The notes beneath the pieces are model-generated. The model was not told the DNA's origin. It was given only the letters and a program-made list of their open reading frames with translations, and did no database searches. 64,000 nt of DNA from positions 198,340 to 262,339 of the forward strand of contig LNGK01000008.1 of assembly GCA_001510575.1 (NCBI GenBank). The letters run 5' to 3'. Of this stretch, positions 24,401 through 34,454 are shown piece by piece. A program made the translations under genes and the position numbers. The number at the start of each line of letters is the position of its first letter. Within the stretch, counting starts at the first letter, position 1. Origin of the DNA: Knoxdaviesia capensis (taxonomy: Eukaryota > Ascomycota > Sordariomycetes > Microascales > Gondwanamycetaceae).

Positions 24401-25436
24401 CCGAGGGCGACGAGGCCACCCGCATGCGCGGGCCAAGCCCGGAGGCAGCAATGGTGATGATGCCGTCGGCCATGTCGTCGTCGGTGTCGTCGTCGCCGCG
24501 GCCGATGATCGGCGTGGGCGGGGCCGACATGGTGGCCATCTGCTCCGAGGTGAGGCTGCCGTCCAGCGACGGCGGCGCCGAGATGGTCGGCACGGCCACG
24601 TGCTGGTGCGAGTGCATGAACTCCAGCGCCGCCGGCGACATGGGGATGTTGGCGGTCGGCGTCGGCGGCACCGGCGACTGCATCATCTTGGCGCTGCGGG
24701 CTGTCAGCGGGGCAGGGCTGGAAATCTGGCCGCGGCGCGCGGCCGCCGCCGTGGGGATGATCAGCGGGGCCAGCAGGGCCCGCAGCACGGAGGCATCGTG
24801 GCCGGCAGACGCCGTCACGTCATCGGCGACCACAGCGGCCTTGGCGTCGGGCGCCGCCGACACACTGCCGGCCACCGACTCGTCGTCGGACAGGTCGTAG
24901 ATGTCGTCGAACACGGTGCCGTCGGTCAGCACGCTGCTGGGCCGGCGGCGCGTCCACGAGTCTCGGCTGGTCCAGGAAGGGCGGTTCGCCGGCGACATGT
25001 CGTCGTCGTCGTCCTCCTCGTCGTCCTCCGAGTACGCCGACGGCGAGCTGGGCAGCACGGGCGCGGCGAGGAAGTGCATGCCGCGCGGGGTGGGGAAGCC
25101 GCGCGGAGTCGGGAGGGAGTCGGAGGTGGCGGTCGGCGGGCCAGTGCGGCGGACGGTGTTGACTAGCACGGTGGTTTTGGTCGCGGCGCCGATCGACGAC
25201 GACGAGAGGGCGAGCGGCTGCTTCGCCGCGGCGGCAGCTTGGGCGGCAGCCGCAGCCTGGGCAGCAGCAGCGGCGAAGGCGGCAGCGGCAGCGGTCAGCC
25301 GCACCGGGCTCATGGGATCGTCTTCGCGGTCATCTTCGACGATGGGGTTCAGGCCGGCCGCAGCGCGCATGCCGTGGCGGGCCAGCGACGACGGCGGCGA
25401 CTGGATGCGGTTCGGGAGGAACACGGGTTCGGCCAT
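21447..25436 (-). CDS. SAM-dependent methyltransferase-like protein with a long disordered N-terminus (1329 aa)
   Basis: A single uninterrupted frame from ATG (25436) to TAA/TGA at 21447. The last 300 residues look like a class I methyltransferase: a motif-I-like segment at about 1033 (ILDMAGQATGDWAWH, following the D-x-x-x-G-x-x-G type), a motif PFPDNFFDVVSARELH, then REMWRVLKPGGLLDFSVLD (motif post-II/III of the Methyltransf_11 type). Substrate unknown. The first 800 residues are low complexity: Ala-rich (48-72), an acidic block (about 136-146, EDDEEDDDDD) and many Ser/Pro/Thr stretches. At about 853-859 stands KKSVRFSE, a canonical RVxF-type protein phosphatase 1 docking motif, followed by a conserved-looking segment (LPSKLVRYESVYYRAFMDAV). 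Codon third positions are almost all G/C, which produces a 1203-codon antisense shadow. Cellular location is not evident: there is no signal peptide or membrane segment. Confidence 0.82.
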   Translation of the reverse strand: MAEPVFLPNRIQSPPSSLARHGMRAAAGLNPIVEDDREDDPMSPVRLTAAAAAFAAAAAQAAAAAQAAAAAKQPLALSSSSIGAATKTTVLVNTVRRTGPPTATSDSLPTPRGFPTPRGMHFLAAPVLPSSPSAYSEDDEEDDDDDMSPANRPSWTSRDSWTRRRPSSVLTDGTVFDDIYDLSDDESVAGSVSAAPDAKAAVVADDVTASAGHDASVLRALLAPLIIPTAAAARRGQISSPAPLTARSAKMMQSPVPPTPTANIPMSPAALEFMHSHQHVAVPTISAPPSLDGSLTSEQMATMSAPPTPIIGRGDDDTDDDMADGIITIAASGLGPRMRVASSPSVADITGVTPVTPNSMADEWSGMRLQPAALETLHALSAVGHDDLLQHEHSVDRVIELPSPAPEAIPVALPQVSQQQQARPAAAEMQMRHQGLRLVTSFAPAPTAAATGAGAPGSAIGGATLTPSNSRLNVPSPGGFFAALSPRTRRTWDMLQNDSDSMPPPTSTTAEQFYRAPWNAVDAPAVPTVPSAVLRASPVMPSHSRWSGPPLASTTAPLQHQQPPPMAMATAVLPPGVPHFSRPRMDFVSASSFPIIEQILEIPARNLDSDVDDDDQPTAKAVPLTAKHIGPGSTADGDDVDEDEHEIAAAINDFSKPAAEPGAAEVVPTAAATAVVSVETEQAEIDADHDIVATEIVTDGSADYARRQQKAAMTNVDRTELWLMAQKAYLHRLGDVASILSAGDASEEDDEEDDDDDTASERATPARVSQQALAPPASSGPAAHSKVPHVPPRKSSALRSGMKKAGSPAKKSKSAGTESSTPATFISEDAAATATPALSTSTEVSSALVPLAKKSVRFSEIVMATDIPCRLPSKLVRYESVYYRAFMDAVVRAQRHDVFVQQLPRFQALQAQRVSLRHTHRNQLLGKYQLRVVPQSAKKRLSANVARGDDDLPADDPDKLRREKEAEARSQLAVSAWHVAALRALNAGRLFSPPVARALDVRLGRGAAAGPPGTCPTPAMATASPGTPRGRDRTRILDMAGQATGDWAWHCAVLYPTAKVYTVTTKAIRQLSNCNVRGPPNHRQVAVRQLTRLPFPDNFFDVVSARELHSALKFVGENGADEWESCLREMWRVLKPGGLLDFSVLDAEILNAGPLGLAKSVEFGFALQTLGYDPNPTRMFLGRLGRAGFGDIRRAWTCLPMGARPTPPPQRPAQSPALRENPSGAAIQTLSMEAMVSGSTDAVAAITGLAGSWAWERWLLRCEMEKVAGELRLSDTTTAGPAMFEADKCLDGIHAIVEEGRRCGAAWRVLTGFAQKPLPDMAVIQIGFM

Positions 25437-27510
25437 AGTTCCTCTCTCTGTGGGCGGGGGGCCTGTTGCTGCGTGCCAGACGCAGCAGACGGGCGTTGTT
25501 TGTTTTGGGTGGGTGTTCCGGTATTAGTGTATCGCCGGCGATAGGAAGGGGAACCGTGGGTATAAGTGTCGTATCGGATGTGTCTCTCAGAGCACACAAA
25601 GACGGTGGAATAGTCGTAGAACGAGTGGCGTGTCGGCGTATGACGGGATTACAAAAGGGTGGTAATAATATATAATATAGTAGTAGGAAGTCTGGCGAAC
25701 GAAGGACTAGAAGCGGATGAATCGATCAACGATAGGTCTTCGGAATACGTGACGAACAGAAGCAAGAAACGAAAAGAAAAAAGAAGAGCACACACACACA
25801 CACGCAGGGGAAAACCTGGTCTAGGAAATGGGTGACCACTAAAAGAAGAAATGAAGATGAAGGAAGAAAGAAGATGAAAACGGAGGAGGAGGGGGGGGAT
25901 GACAGAATAAAAAGCGATGCAGAGACACACTTCCGCCAGTCTGTGTGACTGAGGAGCCCGAATCAGCAGTGAAGAGAGAGGGGGGCGTGTGGGTGGGTGG
26001 TAGTTCTAGTGGGTAATTTTAATATAATGGAACGGTGGGAGTGCATGCAGTGTGGGACAGAGTGAGAGAAGAGAAGAGGAGAGACGAGAGAAGTCGGGTG
26101 GTGACGGCGGCTATTCCGGGCCTGGCGGGTGGATAGGGCACTTGGGAGGTACGTACCTAGATGTGTCTGGTGCTCTATGTGTGTTCGTTTATGAAGTCCT
26201 CGTAAGACGAGAAGCTGTATCCCAACACATACGAGTGAGTCGCCTGGGAGAGCGGCCCAGCTGGCCTTTTGCGAGGAGGCTTGTCCGTGTTGGGCAAGCT
26301 TGGCTGGGGCGGCGTCGCTTGCATTTTGATAGAGATGGCGACTGAAGTCGGGGCCCAGATATTGGGCGTCTGAAGAGGCAGACTGTCCGTGTGTCTCCAT
26401 CTCTCTTTCAGTCTCCATCTCTCTCTCTCTGTGTGTTTGTGTTTGTGTGTATGTGTCCGTCCCCATCTCCGCGATACTTCCCCCCTCTTCCTCACTCATC
26501 AACCATGGCGGCTGATTGCATGCTTTCTACTGGCCAGCCCGCTTACCTTGTAGTTCCCACTTCTCGCGCATGGGAAATAATAAGAAGAACAAAAAGGGAT
26601 CCGTCTCCTGCATCATGTACGTCCATTCGCGAACGGGGCAACAACGGAAGAAGAAGACACCAAACCGCACCAAGAAAAAGAACGTACCCGGCGAATGCAA
26701 GTGTGCGGCCCGTTTTCTTTGCAACATGCACCTCATGTTGGAATGGGGCCCCTGGGTGCAGTTTCGGCGGGACATTTGGCCCGTGTTTGCTTCCTGTGTG
26801 TGTGTGTGTGCGTGTTCCCGCTGGTCCCGCTGCAAGGTGCTGCTGGCGCTGCCGCCTTCACGAGTGTGCCTGTGATCAGAGTGCTCCACAGCGCTGCAGT
26901 CAGCCCGGCCATCACATCTCTTTTTTTCATCCTTTTTTTCAGGACAGCTGGAAAGGAATAGAGAGCGAGCACGAAAGGCTGAGCAGACACTCATTTCGTT
27001 CTTCTGGCCTGATAGGATACTTCCCCTCACATCTTGTTTCACAGCTGCGGTGAGAATGACAGGACAGCCACGATCAACACGAGAGATGCAAAAAGTCACG
27101 AGAGAAAGGAAATGAGGCCGTGAAGACTATTGGTGACGGGTGGTGTGTACGGTGGCCAATCACCGCAGTGATGATCTTCGCCTCGCCGCTTTCGAGGGCG
27201 TGTGGGAGTGTCCACAGCCATGGCGAGAGCCGTGGCCAAGAACTAGAAGAACAAAAAGGAAGAAGCCGGCTGGACAAGGTGGACTGCGTGGACTAGGTGA
27301 ACTAGGTGGACTAGGTGGACTCTACAGTACGTGTAGAGTCTGGCTGGAAGTGGACCACCGAAGTAGAAAACGAAAAGAAAGAAAAAAGAGAAACAAAAAG
27401 AGCCGGGAATATAAAAAAGGTCAGCAATCCGGTAGTTGGCCGTTGTTGCTCCTTCCTGCAGTTTGCCGCGCGCGAAAAAAAGAACCAAAACCCGTGCTTC
27501 CCGGCCCCAC

Positions 27511-27628
27511 CCAATCACAGCCCGCGGTTTCTCGCTGGGCGCTTACCTGCATTTCGCGTTTGCCGCTGTGATTGGCCGGCCGTGCATTTTGGTGCATCGC
27601 TCCCCGGCGCCTTTGGGCAAATCACAGC
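27511..27628. promoter_or_regulatory. CCAAT-box inverted-repeat array
   Basis: CCAATCACAGC at 27511-27521 is repeated as its exact reverse complement GCTGTGATTGG at 27565-27575, and a near copy CAAATCACAGC follows at 27618-27628. More CCAAT boxes (ATTGG 27129-27133, CCAAT 27156-27160) lie 380 bp upstream. CCAAT is the core recognised by the fungal HAP/CBC complex. No recognised gene starts close by on either strand. Confidence 0.55.
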
Positions 27629-29504
27629 GCGGCTGTTGCGGGTTTTCTGTGGGGCTCGTTGCTTCCCCGGGCGGCTTTTTGGCTTTTTCGAGTATGCACA
27701 CTTCTGGCCCCGTTTATCGGTGTCCGTTTGTCGCTCTCTTTTCGTCAGGAAACAAACGAACATCTTAACTGATTGTGTGTGTGTGTGTGTGTGCACTGAC
27801 GCTGAACATCGCTATAGTGCCGCTCTGCTATAAGAGCGTCCGCCGGTGCAGATTTCTTGGCAGCGTCTTTCGTCTTCTTGTTCACGCACACACTGGAAAT
27901 CATCCCGGCGGCGGTCCGTCACAATGGCCCCCAGTCCGACCCCGGAGGGTTTTTTTTTCTCTTCTTCTCTGTTCTGTCCTGGGATGACTGGGTCCTCCAG
28001 AGTTGGCTTCTGTGGTACTTGGGCCACAATAACCGCGAATATATTGAAGTGACGGAAGATCCATACGCTATTGTGTTCCTGGCCCGTGAACTATCGTCGC
28101 CAAGTCAGAACCATCGATGTCTGAACGCAAGGGGCAAGATACTGCTGAAGTACTGCAGCTACCCACCCGGCGGCACACACAAGTCTGGCTTGTCCCAACC
28201 GGGAAACCAGTTGTGATGGCGCTGCCAAAATAGGTTGCAGGGCGTTGTCGATATCCCCAAGCCCCCGGACGTTACGTACGTGCTTCGACCAGGGAACTTC
28301 GGCATGCCGTTGTCCAGCACGCAATCATCCCTCATCCATGGTCGGCCAGCCCGTAGAGAAAAAGTATTTCCCTGAAGAGCGTGACGAGAGGGGGGGGAGT
28401 GATCAAAAGAGCAGATCGTCGCCGGCGTCTCGCTGGAGAGGGGTGTGTGCTAAAACAGAAAAATCCCATCACCAAAAAAAGTGCACAGTGTATACCTCCC
28501 AGCGGACCGCTCTCAGCGACCCGCCTTCACGACATGGGGGGGGGCTCAAAGTGCCTGGTATCGTCCCATCACATCCAATCTCCAACCGATCCGCCCAGAC
28601 ACTCACTGTCTTGAGAATGGAGGCTCCACGGCGTGTGGAGTGGAGAGGGAGGGTCTGGCGACTTGAAGAATCCACCAAGAGGGGGAGGGGACCAACGCGG
28701 GTCTTTTATGCAGTCGCCGGGTGAGCCTCTCTTTGGTGCCCTTTCTACACCGATCGCATGAAGGAGAGATGTATCAGTGAGGCGCCAGTTCTTGCGTTTT
28801 CTGTGTGAGTGTGGGTGTCTTTTCTCGATCGGTTTCGGTCATGCTCGGCCCATCGTGGTTGCAGTGGTCTGGTCGTGTACCCACAGACAAGTTTGTTTCT
28901 GTGGTTGTCACGGGCCTGTGTGTTTCCTGGGCCACACACAGACACAAACACCTAGGATGAGTTGAACAGCCGCTCGCACAAGTTCTGCCAAGACCTCGTC
29001 TGTGGAGTGAATGAGGAGTCAGGCAAATCGTGGAGGGATGCACAACGCCAGGGCCAAATTCGAGAGGGGGGGGGCTTAGGGTTGTGTGGCATGGCTTAGG
29101 GTCTGTGATATTCCTCTGGATGAGTGTCCGTACAGCCCTCGAAAGTGTGAGCCCTTCCTTTTACGTTTTAAATTGTATATGTCTATAGATCCCGGAATAC
29201 ATAAAAACTATCTATTATTGGATGAAGACGGCCTGACAACGGCAAGCCGTGACGACGAGAAGGACGCCCACACCCGGGTTCTCGACACCCTATTCAGAAG
29301 AGGGTCTACAGAGCAGAACCCACCGTCTTCCACAGCTACAGCCAGTGGCATGGTTAGGGAAACCCCGCTGTCCACGGATCGACTTTTGCTCCCAACATCT
29401 GCGCCCGATTTGGCCTGACTCACTGCCATCAACGGGGACACCGATGTCGTTACAGTATGAGGCACGACCAACCGTGGCTATGCCGCGTTCCGCCATGAGC
29501 TGGA

Positions 29505-30207
29505 TCACGCCTGGAAGCGTAGGTGTTGGCAGCCCACTCTCCTCTCCGAACGATCAGTAATTCCCACTCTCACGGAATCACAAGTGCATGCCGCTCCTGC
29601 AGGCAGATTGAGTCCACAGCCTTTCCACCACTGTCGTCCCAGACTCTGCAGAAAGACCTTTACCCTGCCGCAGCCATGATCTTCCAGCCGCCGAGACCGT
29701 GCACCCTCTGTAGGTTGAGAGGAGCATGAAGTCATCGTCGTAGTCATCAGCAAATGCCTTCGCTCGCGACCGTGACCAGAAACGCATCCCGGTCGAACAG
29801 TGGTGGGAGATCCCTGCCTCCTCCTCCTCCTCCTCCTCCTCCACGATATCCAGTCCCGCCGCCGGGTCCCTGCCGGGACGCAACAGCAACCTGGGAACAA
29901 CCGGCTCCGCCCCGGCTTGAGCCAACCTGGCTCCAATTCGGTGATATGCCCTTGAGAGTGTGCCATTCCACGAGACAACGCGGGATAAACAGAAAACAGT
30001 GAGCTGCTGAAACAAGATTGGCGAGCCTTCACGGAGCTTCGAGAGTCTGGTTCTCGGTCTGCCACTAGGTCCAGACGAACACGACTTCGGTGTACCAAGT
30101 CCATGAGGTCGGCGAAGACAGCCGGGGATGTAGCGCAGTGATCTGCACTTGGTGTTCCAAACGCGTGACCCAAAGCGCAAGGGCCGCAAATACCCCAACT
30201 CGTTCAT
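29505..30207 (-). other. Possible decayed or unrecognised coding sequence
   Basis: On the minus strand two overlapping frames stay open for more than 200 codons. One (ending 29578) has mainly G/C third positions and reads RPGRDPAAGLDIV, then eight Glu from a CTC repeat, then AKAFADDYDDDFMLL. Neither frame has a recognisable domain, and the protein-like character jumps between frames, as in a degenerate gene or an exon set I cannot resolve. The + strand just left (29086-29418) also has an open frame. Low confidence that anything is expressed. Confidence 0.25.
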
Positions 30208-31137
30208 GAGTATGTCCCGGCGACGCAGGGTGTCACAGACTTACTTACAGTTCCGGCCTCCGGCTGCCGGCCATTTGCGTTCTCTGCTCTCAAAACATTC
30301 TTGTGGCTCCGGCAAAACACAAACACGCAAGGCATCGTCGCCGCAGAGTCAGATGCCACCCCACGTGACGCCACATAACGCCATCAACGCCGTCAAGTTA
30401 GTTTTGGCCGTAGTGATTTCCTGCAAACGTCAACACCTCACGCGCGCATGACCCCAAATTGTCTGTGTGGCGCCATTTGTGGCGCTGCCCACGTGACTAT
30501 CAGTCGTCGAGCCAGTTCTCGGGCGGTGATTGGCCAGAGCGCCCCACCCACCCACTGTCAAGCCACAGCTCGTGTGTTGCCTTGCAGGATGACTAAGGAC
30601 CCCCGCAAAACGCAGCGTCTCCACCGTGCTTGCCCAAAGCCGACCGACCGAAAGGGAACTCCGCGAACAGTGTGTACACGGCCCAGATGGGGGCGAATCA
30701 CGGCGGATTCCCACAGTGCCTGCACAGTGCCAACGCCCCAGAGAATGTATTTGCATGTATCCTTTTTGGAATTTCAATGCGGTGTTCTTTCTCTCTTCTC
30801 TTTTGCTGGACGATTCGTTAATCTCGCTCCAATATCTTGGGTTTCCTTTTTCTCCCTACGGCTTCCTTTCCTTTCTCTCACTTTTTCTTCTTCCTCTTTT
30901 TTTCTTCTTCTTCCCCTTTCCTTCTTACCCCAGATATTCGCAACGTCCATCATCATCGATCACTTTTATTTCTTCCTCTCTCCCCCTCCCCCACGTCTAA
31001 ATCTCAACCGTCGGACTTTTTTTCTCTTTATCAGCGATTTTTTCTTTTCTCCCACGTTGGCGTTTTTGAGAGGTTCTACAGACGACTTTTCCCACCCCAT
31101 TCTAACCCGTTCACCAAAATACACCTTACTACGAGAA

Positions 31138-32214
31138 ATGAGCAGTCGTGGTAAACTCGCCCCAGATGTTAACCGGTATGACTCTCCTGTCCTTCATGTT
31201 TTATGTCCTGGATAGTCCCGATGTCGATGTGTGCCTGTCTCGGCCGCTTCTGCCATCATGGCTGTCCCAACCGTTGATGATCGCTGTCTTCGATTATTCC
31301 CATCAACCTTCTTGTTTATGCACAATCCTCCATCCCTTGTGAACCCCCCCCGAAAATCTTCACCACCACTCACCATCACGCGACTTGAGACCACCACGTC
31401 GCATCGGCACCATCGCGCCACTGTGTCCCGGCTTTGTACCACAATGAGTTCGCTTCGCTAACGACGTTTATCTTTTATTTTGCTGTCTTTATAGAGCTCT
31501 GTTCGTAAAGAACTTGAGGTTAGTTAAAATCTCGTTCCCTGTTTTTTTCCTGCTTTTTTCTTCTTTTTTTCCGCCCGCCACTACGTCGATGAAAACCGCT
31601 CGTTCGATCTCGGCGATTCCCATTGGCCACCCCACCCAGGAAAAATCTCGATATAGTGTCGTCGGTCTCAGTGTCGCATGTTCATTCTCCTCGATTGGAC
31701 TTTCCCCCGTACCTGCGACCGACAGAACGTTGAGCGCGCTATATCGATCGAAACTCATCTTTTCCAAGATACTTCATCAAAATGATATGTAATCATCCTT
31801 CTAATGCATTCCTGCCTTTCTCTTGAACTAGCTACAACGTAACGCCTGAGCAGCTGTTCGAACTCTTTGGCAAATTTGGGCCAATTCGGTAAGTTCTCCA
31901 CGCCTCACAGGGTGCATTTCTATCCTCCCAAGCCGCTTTACCAATAATCGTTAACAGTCCGTCATGATGTTTCTTTTCTTTCCAGACAAGTTCGCCAGGG
32001 CATTGCCACCAACACCAAGGGAACCGCCTTTGTAGTCTATGAGGACGTAAAGGACGCGAAAGAAGCCTGCGCCAAGCTCAACGGCTTCAACTTTGACAAC
32101 CACTATCTCGTGGTTCTCTACCACCAGCCAGACAAGATGGCCCGCTCGAGAGAAGACTTCGAAGCCCGCAAGGAGTCTTTAGCGCAGCTCAAGCAACAGC
32201 ACGGCATCGAATGA
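31138..32214 (+). CDS. Splicing factor SF3b p14 subunit (SF3B6/SF3B14 homologue), 115 aa
   Basis: A small RNA-recognition-motif protein of the SF3b complex of U2 snRNP, which contacts the branch-site adenosine and binds SF3b155 in the nucleus. Model: join 31138-31175, 31495-31518, 31832-31888, 31986-32214. All donors and acceptors are canonical (GTATGA/ATAG, GTTAGT/CTAG, GTAAGT/CCAG). The product begins MSSRGKLAPDVNR and has RNP2 (ALFVKNLSYNVTPEQLFE, residues about 14-31), then FGKFGPIRQVRQGI, RNP1 (KGTAFVVYED) and the family's NHYLVVLYHQPDKM strand. It ends QLKQQHGIE. Length and order agree with human p14 (about 125 residues). Exon 2 is only 24 nt. A T/C-rich leader precedes the start, and CCAAT and CACGTG sites lie 0.6-0.8 kb upstream. 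Oddity: the TGA at 32212-32214 is followed in frame by 151 sense codons. Confidence 0.95.
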
Positions 32215-32670
32215 CAATCCGACGGGTCTGTGAGCCGGTCTGCCACAGTCGCCAGAAAACACGCCACCCCCCGCACTGTGTCTTCTGGGCTCCCAGACCC
32301 GTCGATGAAGCTATCGTCTTCGCCCTCTTCCACTGAGTCTGCCACCTCCCCGACGTCTCCGCGCTTCCGCATTTCGTCGTCGGCCCGCTCTTCGGCTTCG
32401 CCGCCGTCCTCGCCCCCTTCGCCAACGACGATCCCCATGCGCCGCGATCCCCCGAAGAAGTCGGGCCACCCCGTGGCGAGTCCGTCCGGCATCCGCTCCG
32501 CCATCAAGTCTCCGTCGCGGACCTCCGCCTCGGCCGCCGCCGCCAGCCCGTCTCGCCAGCAGTCGCACAATCCCCGTGCGCCCTCCGCTGCCCCTCGGCC
32601 GGCGCGTACCGGCGGCGCCGTCGTTCGCTTCGCTGATGGCACCCGCCCTAGCAGTCTGGTGGTTGCGTAA
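32215..32670 (+). other. In-frame open extension after the p14 stop codon (possible readthrough domain)
   Basis: Directly after TGA (context GAA TGA CAA) the p14 frame stays open for 151 codons to a TAA at 32668-32670. Third positions are mostly G/C (for example TCG TCG GCC CGC, ATC CGC TCC GCC ATC AAG), as in the real genes of this window and unlike 3' UTR sequence here. The encoded segment is Ser/Pro/Ala/Arg-rich (SPTSPRFRISSSARS, KSGHPVASPSGIRS), ending GGAVVRFADG and SSLVVA. Its first GTG is at 32230 and first ATG is about 30 codons in. Options are translational readthrough, an unseen alternative splice that removes the stop, a separate downstream small gene, or a recently truncated p14 tail. 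No domain is recognised. A minus-strand ORF (32118-32792) over it is likely a shadow. Confidence 0.5.
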
Positions 32671-34454
32671 ACAAGACAAGCAAAACAAACAACCATCATT
32701 CGTCCCCGACTACCGGACCCGGCGTTTTGTCTTGTCACTGTCAACCCCCAGGCTGCTGTAGCCGGAGAACTCCAAACCCTCCGGTTACCCATCCTCCACT
32801 CCTCTTCCCGATCCGGTAGTTTAGTGAGAGTTTCTATACGAACTCCCTTCCCCCCCTCGCCCTCATCGAATATGTCTATTTAATGCTTTGATCTCGCTTC
32901 GTTTCGTTGTGTGCCATTTTGTTTCGTTTGATGTTACGATTCTCTTCTTTTTTTTTTCACTTCGTTCTTGTTCACACAGTGTACTACTACCAACTCAACA
33001 CATCTCTGTGTTCAGGTGTCCCTCCTCTCTTTTTCGCGCGCAGGGAGAACCCTAGAAATCCGTTAACTTCCCTATCACGGAAAGCCAGCCAGTAACGGAA
33101 GAGCCAAATACACATTGTATCAATAGCCAGGTCCATTTTTCCCTCCCTGGCTATCATCGCTAACTCTTCTCTTCTTCTGTGGTGGCGCTGGTCCATTCGT
33201 TGCTGTTTCGGGTTCTGTGATGCTGTGTGTAACTCTCGTGTGCCCTTTTCCGGTTGTGCTTTTTTTCTCCTCTTTCCGTTTCGTCACGTGCGGAGGGGAG
33301 CCGATGTTCTGCCCCATGTGTGCCTGAAACTGATACGACGATCATGTTTTGTTTCCCTTTTGTCCGTTTTTCTTTTCGTGGCTTCAACGTGCTCCAGCCT
33401 TCAAAATGTGGCTTGGCGGTTGTGCCTTCGCCCAGGGGGTCAAAATTGCTTTCTTGCTTGAATACTGTGTTTCTTGCGTTTGCTGCTTCCAGAGAACTTC
33501 AATCCAAATTGACCCATCCTCTCTCGTTTCTTGCTTCCCAAACCTCGGCTTTTGTCAGCATCTGTGAGACAGGAAGGAGCCCCTACATGGGCACGTGCAC
33601 CTGACTTCGTGAGAGTACTGCAACAGAAGGAGCGATAGACAAGCCTTTCCTGTTCCCTTCTGGTAGCCCACGTGATTGAATGTTAAAGAAGACCAAAGAG
33701 TGTATATCAAAATTGAAACCAAAAACAAGCAAGAGGCCCAGTTCCATGTATAGGAGGCCATAAAACGAAGATGATGCTAGACACACAGAATCAAGTCAAG
33801 AGTAAAGAAAAAAAAAAAAGAAACAGTAGCATAAAAAGAGAACTAACAGAAAAAAAACCAGAAAGTATATATTGAAAGAAAGAACAGAACACTACAGAAA
33901 CTTTGACTCCATCCTGAGAGATATTCCCGGAAGTACCATATGAAAAACGAAAAAAAGAGAAGCAAGAAAAAAAGAAATGGTGGGGGTGTTTTTTTGTGGT
34001 TACTTCTTTTTTCTCAGTGGTTGTTGTATATGAATCTTCTCTTTTTTGGTGTTGATGATGATTTTTTCCCCCTTGCTTTCCACATCGGCCGCTGCACCGT
34101 TCTCTCCGGAGAGTCTCGGGTTAGGAGAACCCCGGAGGGAGGACACCGCGGGCCGTGTTCCTCCGCTGCTGGCCCCGTGAGTGTTCGCTTGCTCGCTTGC
34201 TCGCTTGCTTGCTCGGGGCCTTCTGCTTCCCGGAGTTCCAATCCAAACATGCCGGTGTGTCTACAAAGCCAAGCATCTCCCGGTTCCCGAGCCTCCCCAC
34301 GACGAGCCTGATCTATCCCGTTCTTTTGGTGGCCCCGCCAAACAAGGCTCGGGCGCCCCGACATGAAAGTCCCGGAAAGAGCAGCGCCAGCTTCAGCACA
34401 CGCCGTGAGCGACTGTCTGTGTCAAACAGCGGCGGGCGCGCGCGCGCGCATTCT
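32671..34454. other. Intergenic region between convergent genes
   Basis: It holds the 3' ends of the p14 transcription unit (+) and of SURF4 (minus). T-rich stretches (32880-32960) look like 3' UTR. From 33780 to 33990 the + strand is A-rich. A short repeat of GCTCGCTT units lies at about 34186-34214. No gene is seen. Confidence 0.55.

Larger units (their letters stand above)
25437..31137. other. 5.7 kb gene-poor region between divergent genes
   Basis: It lies between the starts of the methyltransferase (minus) and p14 (+) genes, so both promoters must be in it. Contents seen: short AC repeat (25791-25804), GT-rich stretch (26430-26452), CCAAT-box array (27129-27628), GT repeat (27772-27793), CTC repeat (about 29818-29842), possible decayed coding sequence at 29.1-30.2 kb, further CCAAT and CACGTG sites at 30.36-30.53 kb, and a T/C-rich leader at 30780-31130 before p14. 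No gene with recognisable product was found. Confidence 0.55.

Noticed and set aside
21555..25166. 1203-codon + strand ORF antisense to the methyltransferase gene
   Set aside because: Its content (HVGxxRGRR-type Arg/Gly/Val-rich) is what antisense of G/C-ending codons produces; the minus-strand frame carries the domain motifs.
32118..32792. 224-codon minus-strand ORF over the p14 end and extension
   Set aside because: Its residues mirror the Ser/Pro-rich + frame, and the + frame continues a known gene; kept only as an alternative reading.
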